Positions 23,299 through 31,991 of a stretch of 64,000 bases of DNA are shown piece after piece. The first letter of the stretch is position 1; every line of letters starts with the position of its first letter. Below the pieces are notes generated by a model. It had not been told where the DNA came from and did not search any database. It worked only from the letters and a program-made list of their open reading frames with translations. The translations under genes were made by a program, and so were the position numbers. The DNA is taken from the NCBI RefSeq assembly GCF_000424625.1, contig NZ_AUKG01000001.1:434001-498000 (forward strand), read 5' to 3'. The DNA is from Conexibacter woesei Iso977N. GTDB lineage: Bacteria; Actinomycetota; Thermoleophilia; Solirubrobacterales; Solirubrobacteraceae.

Positions 23299-24744
23299 TC
23301 AGGCCGGCTGGTGGCGGAGCTCTTGGAGGCGGCGGAGCTCGGGGATGGTGATGACGCGGGTGAGGACGAGCGCGGGGGGTGCGAGGCAGAGGAGGGCGAA
23401 GCGGGTTGCGAGGCCGAGGGCTCCGTGGGTCGGCAGGAGCAGCTCGCCCGCCAGGCCGATCGTCGTGAGGGTGATGACCGCCGATGCGAGGCGGGGCCAC
23501 TCGAAGGGGACCGAGAAGAGGTCGCGGGTCAACATGTACAACACGAAGACGATCACGACGTAGGCGCCACAGAGGGCGATGCCCGCGCCGGCGATCCCGA
23601 GGGGGTCCACGAGCGTCACCAACAGGATGACGTTCACCACGAGGCCGGCCAGCGTCGCGGGGAAGTTGCGGCTGGTGACCTTCGCCCGGCCCGCGACGGT
23701 GATCAACACCAGCACCAACCCGTAGAGCGCCCAGCCCAGCGCCACCCAGGGGAGCGCGGCGGAGGCCCCGTAGTACGACGGGTCGTCGGCCAGCGCGCGG
23801 ACCGCCCACCGGCCCACCAGCAGCACGCCGCACACCACGACGCCCGTGACCGCGACGTAGAGCGTCGTCACGCGGGCGTAGAGGCGCGCCGCCTGCGCCT
23901 CGTCGGTCACGCTGTACGCCAACGGCGGCCACGCCGCCTGGAACCCGCGCACCGCGACGATCACGACCGTCGACAGCTTCGCCGCGAAGCCGTAGCGCCC
24001 GGCGGCGTCCGCGGAGTCGTGGTGCAGGATGTAGGTCCGGTCGACCACGTTGAGCGCGAAGGCCGCCGCGTCGGCGGGCACGGTCGGCCCGCCGAAGCGC
24101 AGCAGCGCCACCGTCCGCCGCGGGGGCCGGAACGAGACGCGGTCGCGCAGCAGGACCCAGAGGACGAGCAGGATCACGGTCGACGCGCCGTAGTTGCCCA
24201 GCACGTAGCCGCGGGCGCCCTTGTCGAGGATGACCACCAACAACACCGTCAGCCCGACGGTGAGCAAGATGTTCAACACAGCGCAGATGGCGTAGGTCTT
24301 GAGCCGCTCCTCGACGCGCAGCAGCGCGTTGGCCACCTCGAGGTTCGTGAACGCCCACAGCCCGAAGATCCCCGACGCCATCAGCGACGCGTCCTCGTGC
24401 GCGAGGATCAGTCGCGACAACGGCGCGGCGAACACCAACAGGATCAGCGCGACCACGGTGGACGCGTACAACGTCCACGACGTCACCGTCCGCGCCAGAT
24501 CGACGCGCCGCGCGTGGTCCTCGTCGTCGAACCAGAACCGGACGAACGCCTCGCCGATCCCGAACCGCAGCAGGATCGACGTGAAGATGATCGCCGTCAG
24601 CAGGTTCTCGGCGTAGCCGTAGTCCGCGGTCGAGAGGTACCTCGTGTACAGCGGAAGCGTGACGATCGCCAGCAGCGCCGAGAGGATGCTCGGCGCCTGG
24701 TAGACGAAGGTGCTCGCGAGGAGACGCCGGAACAACGAGGCCAT
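23299..24744 (-). CDS. Lipid-linked oligosaccharide flippase (Wzx-like)
   Basis: 481 aa, 12-14 hydrophobic segments, polysaccharide biosynthesis/MOP superfamily. Starts with FRRLLASTFVYQAPSILSALLAIVTLPLYTRYLSTADYG, the typical first-helix pattern of Wzx and MurJ-like flippases, and has R/K at the helix ends. It should move undecaprenyl-linked repeat units across the inner membrane. ATG 24744 gives the conserved N-terminus; an upstream in-frame ATG adds a 20-residue tail that overlaps the divergent gene start and seems unused. TAGCGT lies 11 nt upstream. Shares the region with O-antigen ligase and several glycosyltransferases, a Wzx/Wzy-type set. Confidence 0.88.
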   Translation of the reverse strand: MASLFRRLLASTFVYQAPSILSALLAIVTLPLYTRYLSTADYGYAENLLTAIIFTSILLRFGIGEAFVRFWFDDEDHARRVDLARTVTSWTLYASTVVALILLVFAAPLSRLILAHEDASLMASGIFGLWAFTNLEVANALLRVEERLKTYAICAVLNILLTVGLTVLLVVILDKGARGYVLGNYGASTVILLVLWVLLRDRVSFRPPRRTVALLRFGGPTVPADAAAFALNVVDRTYILHHDSADAAGRYGFAAKLSTVVIVAVRGFQAAWPPLAYSVTDEAQAARLYARVTTLYVAVTGVVVCGVLLVGRWAVRALADDPSYYGASAALPWVALGWALYGLVLVLITVAGRAKVTSRNFPATLAGLVVNVILLVTLVDPLGIAGAGIALCGAYVVIVFVLYMLTRDLFSVPFEWPRLASAVITLTTIGLAGELLLPTHGALGLATRFALLCLAPPALVLTRVITIPELRRLQELRHQPA

Positions 24745-24796
24745 TGCGCGACGAGACGCTAGCGATGGCGCGCGGGCTACGCTCCGCTGCTCCGCC

Positions 24797-25861
24797 ATGT
24801 CGACGCCGCCCCACGAGCAACTCCGCCCGCTCGCCCTCCTCCTGCTCCCGCGGGCACTGGAGGGCTTCATCCTGCGCGATCAGGCCCAGGATCTCCTCCG
24901 CGCGCAGGCGGTCGTCGCCGTCGACCCACCCCGGATCCCGTACGGCGCGCTGCTGCGCCTTCCCCACGCCGTCGGCGCGAGCCTCGCCGGCAGGACCGCC
25001 AAGCGCCTGCTGAAGGTCCTGCACCGCAACGGCGACCGCGCGAAGGTCGTCGTGATCTTCCACCCCGTCCAGGTCCTGCTCGCCAACGCGATCCTCCAGC
25101 GCGAGCCCGACTGCGAGCTCTGGTACGGCCGCTGGGACCGCTACGAGCACGCCTACGACGCGGGCCCCGCGCGCCGCGAGCGCCTCGCCGAGCTGCACGA
25201 CGCCGCCGCGCACCTCTCCTCGCTGACGTTCGTGGCCTCCAACGAGCTCAAGCGCCTCGAGGAGGAGGCCGGCCGCGAGGCCGAGCTGGTCCCGCTCGCC
25301 GCCGACGACTTCCCGGCGCCGGACCCGTCGGGCCACGTGATCGCCGTGTCGCTCGGCCACCTCGGCTGGCGCACCGACTGGACCCTCCTGCGCCAGGTCG
25401 GCGAGCGCCTGGGCAGCAGGCTCACGCTGCTGCTGATCGGCGCCTGGCACGACGACGAGATGAAGGGCGACGAGGACTACGCCTGGTGCCGCAAGCACCC
25501 CGGCTTCGTCTGGCTCGGCGCGCGCAGCGACGAGGAGGCCGCGCGGCTGATCCTGTGCGCCGACGTCGGGATCGTCCCGTTCAAGGTCGAGCCGTTCAAC
25601 GACGCCGGCCTCCCCTACCGGATCCTCAAGTACGCGCGCCTCGGGCGCCGGACCGTCTCGCTCGACCTCGCGGGCGTCAAGACGTGGTCCAACGCCGTGA
25701 CGACGACGCGCGGCTCCGAGGGCTTCGCCGACGCGCTGCTGGAGCAGGCGGGACGGCGCACCGCGCCGGACCTGGAGCTACGCGAGTGGGCGCTGGAGCA
25801 GACCGCGCACGACCAGAACGCACCGCTGTGGGAGCGCCTCCGGGCGCTCGGCATCACCTAG
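24797..25861 (+). CDS. Glycosyltransferase-like protein (GT-B)
   Basis: 354 aa, GT-B glycosyltransferase without strong family motifs, comparable to TuaH-type proteins. N-terminal part: VVAVDPPRIPYGALLRLP, YGRWDRYEHAYDAGPARRERLAEL, then FVASNELKRLEEEAG (start of the linker). C-terminal donor domain: VIAVSLGHLGWRTDWTLL, LILCADVGIVPFKVEPFNDAGLPYRILKYARLGRRTVS, the Glu-Pro-Phe-Asn-Asp-Ala pattern of group 1 transferases. Divergent from the flippase, and its last 8 bp overlap the 3' end of the convergent mannosyltransferase-like gene. A TACGCT lies 13 nt before the ATG. Sugar unknown. Confidence 0.78.
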   Translation: MSTPPHEQLRPLALLLLPRALEGFILRDQAQDLLRAQAVVAVDPPRIPYGALLRLPHAVGASLAGRTAKRLLKVLHRNGDRAKVVVIFHPVQVLLANAILQREPDCELWYGRWDRYEHAYDAGPARRERLAELHDAAAHLSSLTFVASNELKRLEEEAGREAELVPLAADDFPAPDPSGHVIAVSLGHLGWRTDWTLLRQVGERLGSRLTLLLIGAWHDDEMKGDEDYAWCRKHPGFVWLGARSDEEAARLILCADVGIVPFKVEPFNDAGLPYRILKYARLGRRTVSLDLAGVKTWSNAVTTTRGSEGFADALLEQAGRRTAPDLELREWALEQTAHDQNAPLWERLRALGIT

Positions 25862-27266
25862 CGGGCGGGCAGGCGATGTAGGCGGTGAAGCCGCCGCGCA
25901 TGTCGCCGCGGAGGAACCCGTCCGGCGGCGCGTTGGTCTTCGGCGAGGCGCCGTCGGCGAAGCCGTAGCGGCGCAGGAGCTTCTCGCCGACGAGCAGCAG
26001 CGCGACGCCGTGGTCGCGCTGGACGGCCGAGCGGGAGCCGACCTGCTTCTGGGTCGCGTCGAGGATCCAGCGCGTGTCGGGCACCAGGCGGTAGTTCGGC
26101 AGCGTCACCGGGCCGCAGGCGCGCCCGGCCCGGACCGTCGGCGAGTGCAGGACGGCGGCGAGGTCGTCGTGCGTGGAGCGGATGAAGCGCAGCTCGGTCG
26201 CGAGCTTGCCGAACGCGTCGGCGCGGACGATCACGAACGCCAGGCCGGCGACGACGGCGACCGCCAGCAGCGCGCGGCTCCGAGTGACGATGTAGCCCGC
26301 GGGCAGGCAGAGCGCGACCGCCGGGACCGTGAGGTACCGCGGCAGGACCGAGAGGCCCGCGGCCGAGGTCGCCAGGAACGTGATCGACCCTGCGAGGAAC
26401 AGCGCGATCGGGACGTGCGCGGCGCGGAAGTCGCGCTGCCTGAACGACCACACGGTGCCCGCGATCGCCGCCAGCGCGACGGGCAGGCGCGCGGTGTCGG
26501 CGAGGAACGACACGAAGTCGCCGGGGACCTTGCTGAAGGACTGCGAGCGGTTGAGCTCGTCGGCGAGGTCGGAGGTCGAGTGCAGCGAGAACAGCGGGTC
26601 GCCGGTGACGATCGCGTCGACCAGGCACCACAGCAGCGGCGCGGCGACGACGAGCGGGACGAGCTTCCAGAGCGGCCTGCGGTCCGGCCAGCAGAGCCAG
26701 AGCCAGTAGGCGCCGCCGAGCAGCCACGCCTCGGGCCGGAGCAGGCCGGCGAGGATCAGCAGCGCCCAGACCGGGCCGGTGCCGGCGCGCGCGCCGGCGT
26801 CTCCCCCGCGCACGGTGCGCTCGGCCTCGAGCGCGCCGGCCCACAACACGAGCGCCAGGAACGGCTCGTCGACGTAGGCGCGCGCGGCGTAGAGCAACAG
26901 CGCGAACGACGAGCCCGCCAGGAACGCGGCCATCGCGCCCGCGCGGCGGTCCCAGATCGCGGTGCCCAGGCGGTACACGGCGTAGGTGAAGGCGACGTGG
27001 CAGAGGCAGGTGAAGAGCACCAACAACCGGTCGGCGCTCTCCCCCACCAGGCCGAACAGCGCGGTGATCACCAGGTACAGCGGGTGCTGCGTCGGCGCCT
27101 GGTAGGCCTGGAACGTCGGCAGGTGGCCGCGGACGATCTCGCGCCCCCAGTCCAGCGCGTAGTAGGCGTCGTAGTTGGGGTACGTGGGCACGAGCGCCCA
27201 GAAGAGCACCGCCGCCACGACCGCGGCGCCGACGACGTACAGCTCGATGCGCCGATCGCGCGTCAT
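25854..27266 (-). CDS. Polyprenyl-sugar glycosyltransferase (GT39/ArnT-like)
   Basis: 470 aa integral membrane protein with about 10-12 helices and an external C-terminal domain. N-terminal loop after the first helix: NYDAYYALDWGREIVRGHLPTFQAYQAPTQHPLYL, with the acidic pair expected of GT-C enzymes (ArnT/PMT family) that use polyprenyl-phosphate sugars outside the membrane. C-terminal soluble part about 110 residues with Cys residues (RACGPVTLP, YIACPPAR). ATG 27266 overlaps the stop of the O-antigen ligase gene (ATGA), so the two are coupled. It could add a branch sugar to the polymer or glycosylate an exported protein. Acceptor unknown. Confidence 0.82.
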   Translation of the reverse strand: MTRDRRIELYVVGAAVVAAVLFWALVPTYPNYDAYYALDWGREIVRGHLPTFQAYQAPTQHPLYLVITALFGLVGESADRLLVLFTCLCHVAFTYAVYRLGTAIWDRRAGAMAAFLAGSSFALLLYAARAYVDEPFLALVLWAGALEAERTVRGGDAGARAGTGPVWALLILAGLLRPEAWLLGGAYWLWLCWPDRRPLWKLVPLVVAAPLLWCLVDAIVTGDPLFSLHSTSDLADELNRSQSFSKVPGDFVSFLADTARLPVALAAIAGTVWSFRQRDFRAAHVPIALFLAGSITFLATSAAGLSVLPRYLTVPAVALCLPAGYIVTRSRALLAVAVVAGLAFVIVRADAFGKLATELRFIRSTHDDLAAVLHSPTVRAGRACGPVTLPNYRLVPDTRWILDATQKQVGSRSAVQRDHGVALLLVGEKLLRRYGFADGASPKTNAPPDGFLRGDMRGGFTAYIACPPAR

Positions 27267-28753
27267 GCGGTGGCGGGCACCGGCGGCGCCTCGGGCCGCC
27301 GCCGCCTCCGCGGCACCAGCGACAGCGCCAGGCCCGTGCCGAGCAGCGCCCACGTCAGCGGATCCTCGAGGAACGACGCGTAGCTCCACGTGTGCAGCAC
27401 CAGCGCGATGAACGCCGCGGCGATCGCCGCCCGGACGGGATCGCCGCGGACGCCGCGCAGCAGCGCCAGGAACGCCGCCACCAGCAGCCAGATGTACACC
27501 AACAAGCCCGGAAGGCCCTGCTCGGCGGCGACCGTGATCGGGATCGTGTGCGACGCGCTCACGGCCTTCTCGGCCGACGAGCCCCTCTCGGCGTGGCGGT
27601 AGGCCCGCGAGAACGCGCCCGACCCGTAGCCCTTCAGCGGCTTGTCGCCGAACAGGTTGATCCCGCCCTTGAGCAGGTCGTAACGGCCGGAGGTCGCCGT
27701 GTCGGCGCCCTTGGACGAGTTCAGGTCCAGCCGGATCGACGACGGCGCGGCGACGATGAAGATCGCGCCGACGACCAGCGCGGCAACCCCTACGCCTACG
27801 GCCCACCGCGGCGACCAGCGCGCGCCCGCCAGGACCAACAGCCCCAACAACAGCGCGGCGAACGACGACTGCGACAGCGTCAGGACGAGCCCCGCCATCA
27901 GCACCGCGAGCACGAGCGTGACCGTCCAGATGTCGCGCGGCCGCGACGCCCAGATCAGCACCGCGGCCAGCCCGATCATCACGATCGCCAGGAAGCGCCC
28001 GTAGATGTTGGGGTCGAAGAACAGCGAGTTGACGCGGAAGTACGACTCGAACTGGTTGGACGCGATGACCTTCGGGTTCAGGAACAGGTGCCGCGTCGCG
28101 TACTCCACGAACCCGATGCACGCGAAGGCCAGCGCCAACACGGACAACACGGTCAGCACCTGCACCATCAGCTTGCGCGACCACGTGATCCGGGCGAGCA
28201 GCGCGAACAGCAACGCGAACGGGACGTAGAAGAAGACCGCGTTCTCCAGCGCCTTGTCGAAGTCCTTGGAGTACCACGCCTGCAAGGCGTACAACACGAT
28301 CGTCCCGGCGAGCAACCACTCCAACATCGTCGCGGGCCGTTCGCGCTCGTCGCCGCGCTCGCCGGCGATCCGCGGGATCGCGTAGGCCAGCGCGCCCGCG
28401 CCGACGACGACGTACAGCGGCACCAGCAGGTTCGACGTCGAGCCGCCGGAGGAGATCGGGATCCGGAACGGGATCGCCGCCGCGGCGCAGAGCGGGAAGG
28501 CCGACGGCGTGCGGTCGAACCACACGGCCAGCGCGGCCAGCGCGGCAAGACCGAGCACAACGCCCACGACCGCCAGCGACGGGTGGTCGCGCAGCGGCCG
28601 CACCTGCTCGGTGTCCCAGATGTCGGAGATCAGCAGGATCGGCGCCAGCACGAGCGCGCCGAGCGTCGACCACGCGCGCAGGCGGGCGCGCGGCGCCACG
28701 ATGGCGCCGGCGGCGAACAGGGCGGCGAGGATCAGTGGGAGAGGAGCGTCCAC
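27263..28753 (-). CDS. O-antigen ligase/polymerase family protein
   Basis: 496 aa, about 12 membrane segments, Wzy_C/WaaL superfamily: polymerises or ligates lipid-linked glycans on the outer face of the membrane. Key loop near residue 380-420: GINLFGDKPLKGYGSGAFSRAYRH and SASHTIPITVAAEQGLPGLLVYIWLLV, the HxxxLxxxxExGxxG signature (here SHTIPITVAAEQGLPG). GTG 28753 overlaps the preceding gene's stop by 22 bp; start confirmed by first helix LPLILAALFAAGAIV. Coupled to the downstream GT-C gene by ATGA. In a Gram-positive organism it most likely acts as a polymerase or attaches glycan to the wall. Confidence 0.87.
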   Translation of the reverse strand: MDAPLPLILAALFAAGAIVAPRARLRAWSTLGALVLAPILLISDIWDTEQVRPLRDHPSLAVVGVVLGLAALAALAVWFDRTPSAFPLCAAAAIPFRIPISSGGSTSNLLVPLYVVVGAGALAYAIPRIAGERGDERERPATMLEWLLAGTIVLYALQAWYSKDFDKALENAVFFYVPFALLFALLARITWSRKLMVQVLTVLSVLALAFACIGFVEYATRHLFLNPKVIASNQFESYFRVNSLFFDPNIYGRFLAIVMIGLAAVLIWASRPRDIWTVTLVLAVLMAGLVLTLSQSSFAALLLGLLVLAGARWSPRWAVGVGVAALVVGAIFIVAAPSSIRLDLNSSKGADTATSGRYDLLKGGINLFGDKPLKGYGSGAFSRAYRHAERGSSAEKAVSASHTIPITVAAEQGLPGLLVYIWLLVAAFLALLRGVRGDPVRAAIAAAFIALVLHTWSYASFLEDPLTWALLGTGLALSLVPRRRRRPEAPPVPATA

Positions 28754-30639
28754 ATCCGTGCCATCAACGCGGTGGTGGCGGGGTCGGTGTTGGCGGAGAG
28801 GCGCTGCGAGAAGCCCGGGAAGCCGGGCCGGATCACGAGGCCGCTGCCGAAGCGCACGGCGACGACGACGGTCTTCGACCCGTTCGCCTCGTCGGTCACC
28901 GCCGACGACGCGGGCTTGGCGTAGGCGTCGCCCTCGCGTGCCGTCGGCTCCCAGGACGTGACGCCCTTCAGGACCCCGCCGGAGTTCTTGAACAGGTCGA
29001 TCGTCTTGTCATCGTCGAAGACGGTCAAGTCGGTGGTCTTGGTCGTCACCGCGCCGATCCGCGCGCCGAACAGGTCGACCGCGCGCTCGGGCGTCGGCCT
29101 GGCCAGGCGGCCCTTGCGGTCGAGCGCGACCGAGCGCCGCAGCGCATCGGTCCCGGTCGAGACGACCGTGCCCCCGCCGCGCGCGAACGCGCGCAGCGAC
29201 GCCCGGACCTTCGCCGGCAGCCAGCGCGCGTCGCCCGGGATCAGGACACCGTGATGGCCGGCCAGCGCCGGGCCCTTCCCGGCGGCGAGCGCCAGGTCGG
29301 TCGTGACGTCGTAGTTGTGGTGGTTGCGATCGAGCCACTGCAGCAGCGGCGCCTCGGTGTCGACGAAGTCGGCCGGCAGCCCGTCGCCCGCCCAGATCCG
29401 GACCGGCCGGACCGGGCCACCGAGGTCGAGCGTGTTGGGCGCGCCGTCGCCGTCGTCGTCGCCGGTGTTCTCGCCCTGCCAGGTCGTGTAGGGCAGGACC
29501 ACCAGGACGCCCTTGGGCCTGGCGGCGGTGCCGGCGACCGACTGCCTGGACTGGACCGGCAGGACCACGCGCGTCTGGCGCGTCGCGGTGTGCGCGGTGA
29601 AGACGTAGACGCCCGACGTGCCGGCCGGCGCCGTGAAGTGCACGTTCGGCGTCGTCTTGGGGTTGGTCGAGTGCGCGCGCACCGCGGTCTGCCCGACGCG
29701 GTGCACGTTCCAGGTGTAGCGCTGGGTCCGCGCGTCGACCTGGACCTCGACCTTCTGGCCGGACGGGACCGCGGTCGCAGGCGTCTGGGCGCCGAGGTAG
29801 CGGACGGTCACGCCGCCGTGGCCGGGCAGCCTGCCGCGATCGAGGATCGGCAGGCCCCTGGCGTCCAGCGGCACCGACGTCCCGCGGTTGCCCGCCGGGT
29901 CGCGCCACTGCAACACCACCAGGTAGGTCCCGGGCGAGACCTTGCGGCCGGCCTCGTTGGTCCCGTCCCAGGCCCACTCGACCGCGCCCTGCCTGATGTC
30001 GTCGGTCCGGACCAGCCGCGGCGTCCCCGGCGCGGTCTTGTAGACCTGCGCGGTCGCGTTGCGCTGGGCGGGCAGGAAGTGGACCTGCGCGGGCGCGTCG
30101 CCCTGCGCGGGCAGCAGCTCCGGCCCGTAGGCCTTGCTCGGCCCGATCGACCGCACCCGCGGCTTGGGCGGCGTCGTGTCGAGCAGGATCGTGCGCTGCG
30201 AGATCACGGTCCGGCCCAGGTGCGCGAGCGTGATCGCGACGCGGTAGCGCCCGTCGGGCAGCAGCTGGCCGTTGCCGTCGCGGCCGTCCCACACGATCGA
30301 CGGCTTGACGAAGCTGTAGGCCTTGAGGTGCTTGTCATACACCTTGCGAACCTGGTCGCCGTCGGCGTTGAGGATGTGGACCGTGACGTCGTCGGCCCTC
30401 TTGAGGCGGAACGTGATCCGGGCGCGCTCGCGGCGGCCGTCGCCGTTGGGCGAGAACGCGGGCGGGTCGCCCTTCTGGTGCACGCCGGTGTCGATCTGCA
30501 GGCCCTGGACGACCGACGGCGCGTTCTTGAGTCGCTGAGCGATGAAGAACGCTGCGAACGTCGCGACGACGAGCACGCCGAAGACGACCACGGCCGCGCG
30601 CCGCGTGGGCGCGGGAGTCGCCGGGGGTGCCGCGCTCAC
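28732..30639 (-). CDS. Membrane-anchored FlgD-Ig domain protein
   Basis: 635 aa. One N-terminal membrane segment (VVVFGVLVVATFAAFFIAQ, residues 16-34), rest outside. First outer domain is a FlgD-type Ig repeat (FSPNGDGRRERARITFRL, WDGRDGNGQLLPDGRYRVAI), repeated once (WDGTNEAGRKVSPGTYLVVLQW). Residues 340-610 have an Asp/Asn-rich PYTTWQGENTGDDDGDGAPNTLD calcium-loop-like stretch and a glutamine-amidotransferase-like fold related to the large subunit C-terminus of N,N-dimethylformamidase (FARGGGTVVSTGTDALRRSV). Function not known; likely an envelope carbohydrate-binding or scaffold protein. GTGA overlap with the preceding phosphatase gene and overlap with the ligase gene put it in the glycan operon. 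Confidence 0.75.
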   Translation of the reverse strand: MSAAPPATPAPTRRAAVVVFGVLVVATFAAFFIAQRLKNAPSVVQGLQIDTGVHQKGDPPAFSPNGDGRRERARITFRLKRADDVTVHILNADGDQVRKVYDKHLKAYSFVKPSIVWDGRDGNGQLLPDGRYRVAITLAHLGRTVISQRTILLDTTPPKPRVRSIGPSKAYGPELLPAQGDAPAQVHFLPAQRNATAQVYKTAPGTPRLVRTDDIRQGAVEWAWDGTNEAGRKVSPGTYLVVLQWRDPAGNRGTSVPLDARGLPILDRGRLPGHGGVTVRYLGAQTPATAVPSGQKVEVQVDARTQRYTWNVHRVGQTAVRAHSTNPKTTPNVHFTAPAGTSGVYVFTAHTATRQTRVVLPVQSRQSVAGTAARPKGVLVVLPYTTWQGENTGDDDGDGAPNTLDLGGPVRPVRIWAGDGLPADFVDTEAPLLQWLDRNHHNYDVTTDLALAAGKGPALAGHHGVLIPGDARWLPAKVRASLRAFARGGGTVVSTGTDALRRSVALDRKGRLARPTPERAVDLFGARIGAVTTKTTDLTVFDDDKTIDLFKNSGGVLKGVTSWEPTAREGDAYAKPASSAVTDEANGSKTVVVAVRFGSGLVIRPGFPGFSQRLSANTDPATTALMARMWTLLSH

Positions 30640-31214
30640 GGAAGCTCCACCAGCGCGGCGTTCGGGATCGCGGCGCTGCGGTGCGCGTCGTCCTCGTAGA
30701 GCGCGGCGAGCGCGAGCCGGATCGAGCCGCGGTGGCTGACGACCAGCGCGGGGCGCGGGCCGAGCTTGGCGGCGTCGATGCCCTCCAGGACGCGCAGCTG
30801 CTGGTGGACGAACGACTCGCCGCCGGGGAACGCGAAGTCCGGGTCGGCGCGCATGTAGGCGGCGAACAGCTCGGGCTCGTCGCGCTGCACGTCGGCGAAC
30901 ATCCGGTCGGTCCAGTCGCCGCAGTCGGTCTCGGCGAAGCGCGCGTCCTCGATCGGGTGGTGGCCGATCGCGGCGCCGACGATCTCGGCGGTCTCGCGGG
31001 CGCGCAGCAGCGGCGAGCAGATCAACGTCGCCCACTCCCGCTGCGCCGCGACCGCCGCCAGCTCGTGGGCCTGCTCGCGGCCGCGGGCGTTCAGCGGCAC
31101 CGCGAGGTGGCCCTGGAAGCGCCTGGCCGCGTTGTAGTCGGTCTCGCCATGCCGGGCGAGGAACACGCCGTGGGCGAACGGAACCTGAGCCCCCGCGAAG
31201 CGTTCCGCGCTCAC
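30636..31214 (-). CDS. Histidine phosphatase family protein
   Basis: 192-aa phosphoglycerate-mutase-like phosphatase. FLARHGETDYNAARRFQG carries the catalytic His of the RHG motif; LICSPLLRARETAEIVG and the late VVSHRGSIRLAL hold the second Arg and (here) SHR in place of SHG. Cytoplasmic. GTG start overlaps the ComA-like stop (GTGA), and its own stop overlaps the next gene's GTG, so it is tightly coupled on both sides. In the ComA pathway phosphosulfolactate is next dephosphorylated; this enzyme is positioned to do that in place of ComB, which I do not see. That pairing is inference; cofactor-type phosphatase or mutase roles are possible. Confidence 0.82.
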   Translation of the reverse strand: MSAERFAGAQVPFAHGVFLARHGETDYNAARRFQGHLAVPLNARGREQAHELAAVAAQREWATLICSPLLRARETAEIVGAAIGHHPIEDARFAETDCGDWTDRMFADVQRDEPELFAAYMRADPDFAFPGGESFVHQQLRVLEGIDAAKLGPRPALVVSHRGSIRLALAALYEDDAHRSAAIPNAALVELP

Positions 31215-31963
31215 AGGTCGGCCTCGACCGTGTCCGAACGCAATCCCAATCTGAGCGTCTCCAGCGACAGGACGTCGGCGGGCGCGATGTTGCCGAGGTT
31301 GACCTCGCGGCCGAAGCGCTTGAGGAACCAGACCTGCTGCTCCTTGCGCGGCGCCTCGAAGATCAGCGACGCCACGTCGACCGCGTGGGCGATCTCGTCG
31401 ATCAGGCCCATCCGGACCTCGCCGTCGCCGCGGAAGATCCCGACGGTCCCGGACTCGCGCGCCTCGGCGATGACCTTCCACGCCCCGGCGGCCAGCTCGG
31501 CCTCGATCTCCTCGACCCAGCGGTACGGGGCCATGATCTTCTCGTCGTCCTTGGAGCCCACCTCGGAGAAGACCGTGAAGTCGCGCGCGAGTCGCGCGAT
31601 GATCTCGCGCTTGCGCTCCGGCTCCAGCGCGATCGTGCCGTCGGAGACCTCGACGTGGGCGATGCCGAGCTCCCTGCACCAGGCGACGAGGCCCTCGAGG
31701 CGGCCGTCGCGCAGGGCGACCTCGGTGAGCGTGCCGCCGAGGACGACCGGGATGTCGTGGGCGCGGAAGCGCGCGAGCTTGGCCTCCAGGTTCTGGGTGA
31801 CCAGCGCGGTGCCCCAGCCGAGCTTGACGATGTCGACGGCGTCGCCGCAGACCTCCATCAGCGCGTCGACCTCGCCACACGACAGGCCCTTGTCCAGGAC
31901 GTGCGTGAGCCCACGGTCGCGCGGCTTGGGGCTGCGCTCGGGGAGATCGAGGAAGCCGGCCAA
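31211..31963 (-). CDS. Phosphosulfolactate synthase family (ComA-like)
   Basis: 250 aa TIM-barrel of the ComA family, whose archetype adds sulfite to phosphoenolpyruvate to give (2R)-3-phosphosulfolactate. Conserved blocks: SPKPRDRGLTHVLDKGLS, DIVKLGWGTALVTQNLEAKLARF, PVVLGGTLTEVALRDGRLEGL, HVEVSDGTIAL, FTVFSEVGSKDDEKIMAP and VIAEARESGTVGIFRGDGEVR. Relatives include plant HSA32, so activity should not be assumed. Start is TTG 31963, 28 bp after the LytR_C gene stop; no better codon is near. Followed by a phosphatase with GTGA overlap. Its presence inside a glycan cluster hints at an acidic substituent such as a sulfolactyl group, a speculative idea. Confidence 0.82.
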   Translation of the reverse strand: MAGFLDLPERSPKPRDRGLTHVLDKGLSCGEVDALMEVCGDAVDIVKLGWGTALVTQNLEAKLARFRAHDIPVVLGGTLTEVALRDGRLEGLVAWCRELGIAHVEVSDGTIALEPERKREIIARLARDFTVFSEVGSKDDEKIMAPYRWVEEIEAELAAGAWKVIAEARESGTVGIFRGDGEVRMGLIDEIAHAVDVASLIFEAPRKEQQVWFLKRFGREVNLGNIAPADVLSLETLRLGLRSDTVEADL

Positions 31964-31991
31964 CGGTCTTCGCCAGACGCCGCCGCGGCGG

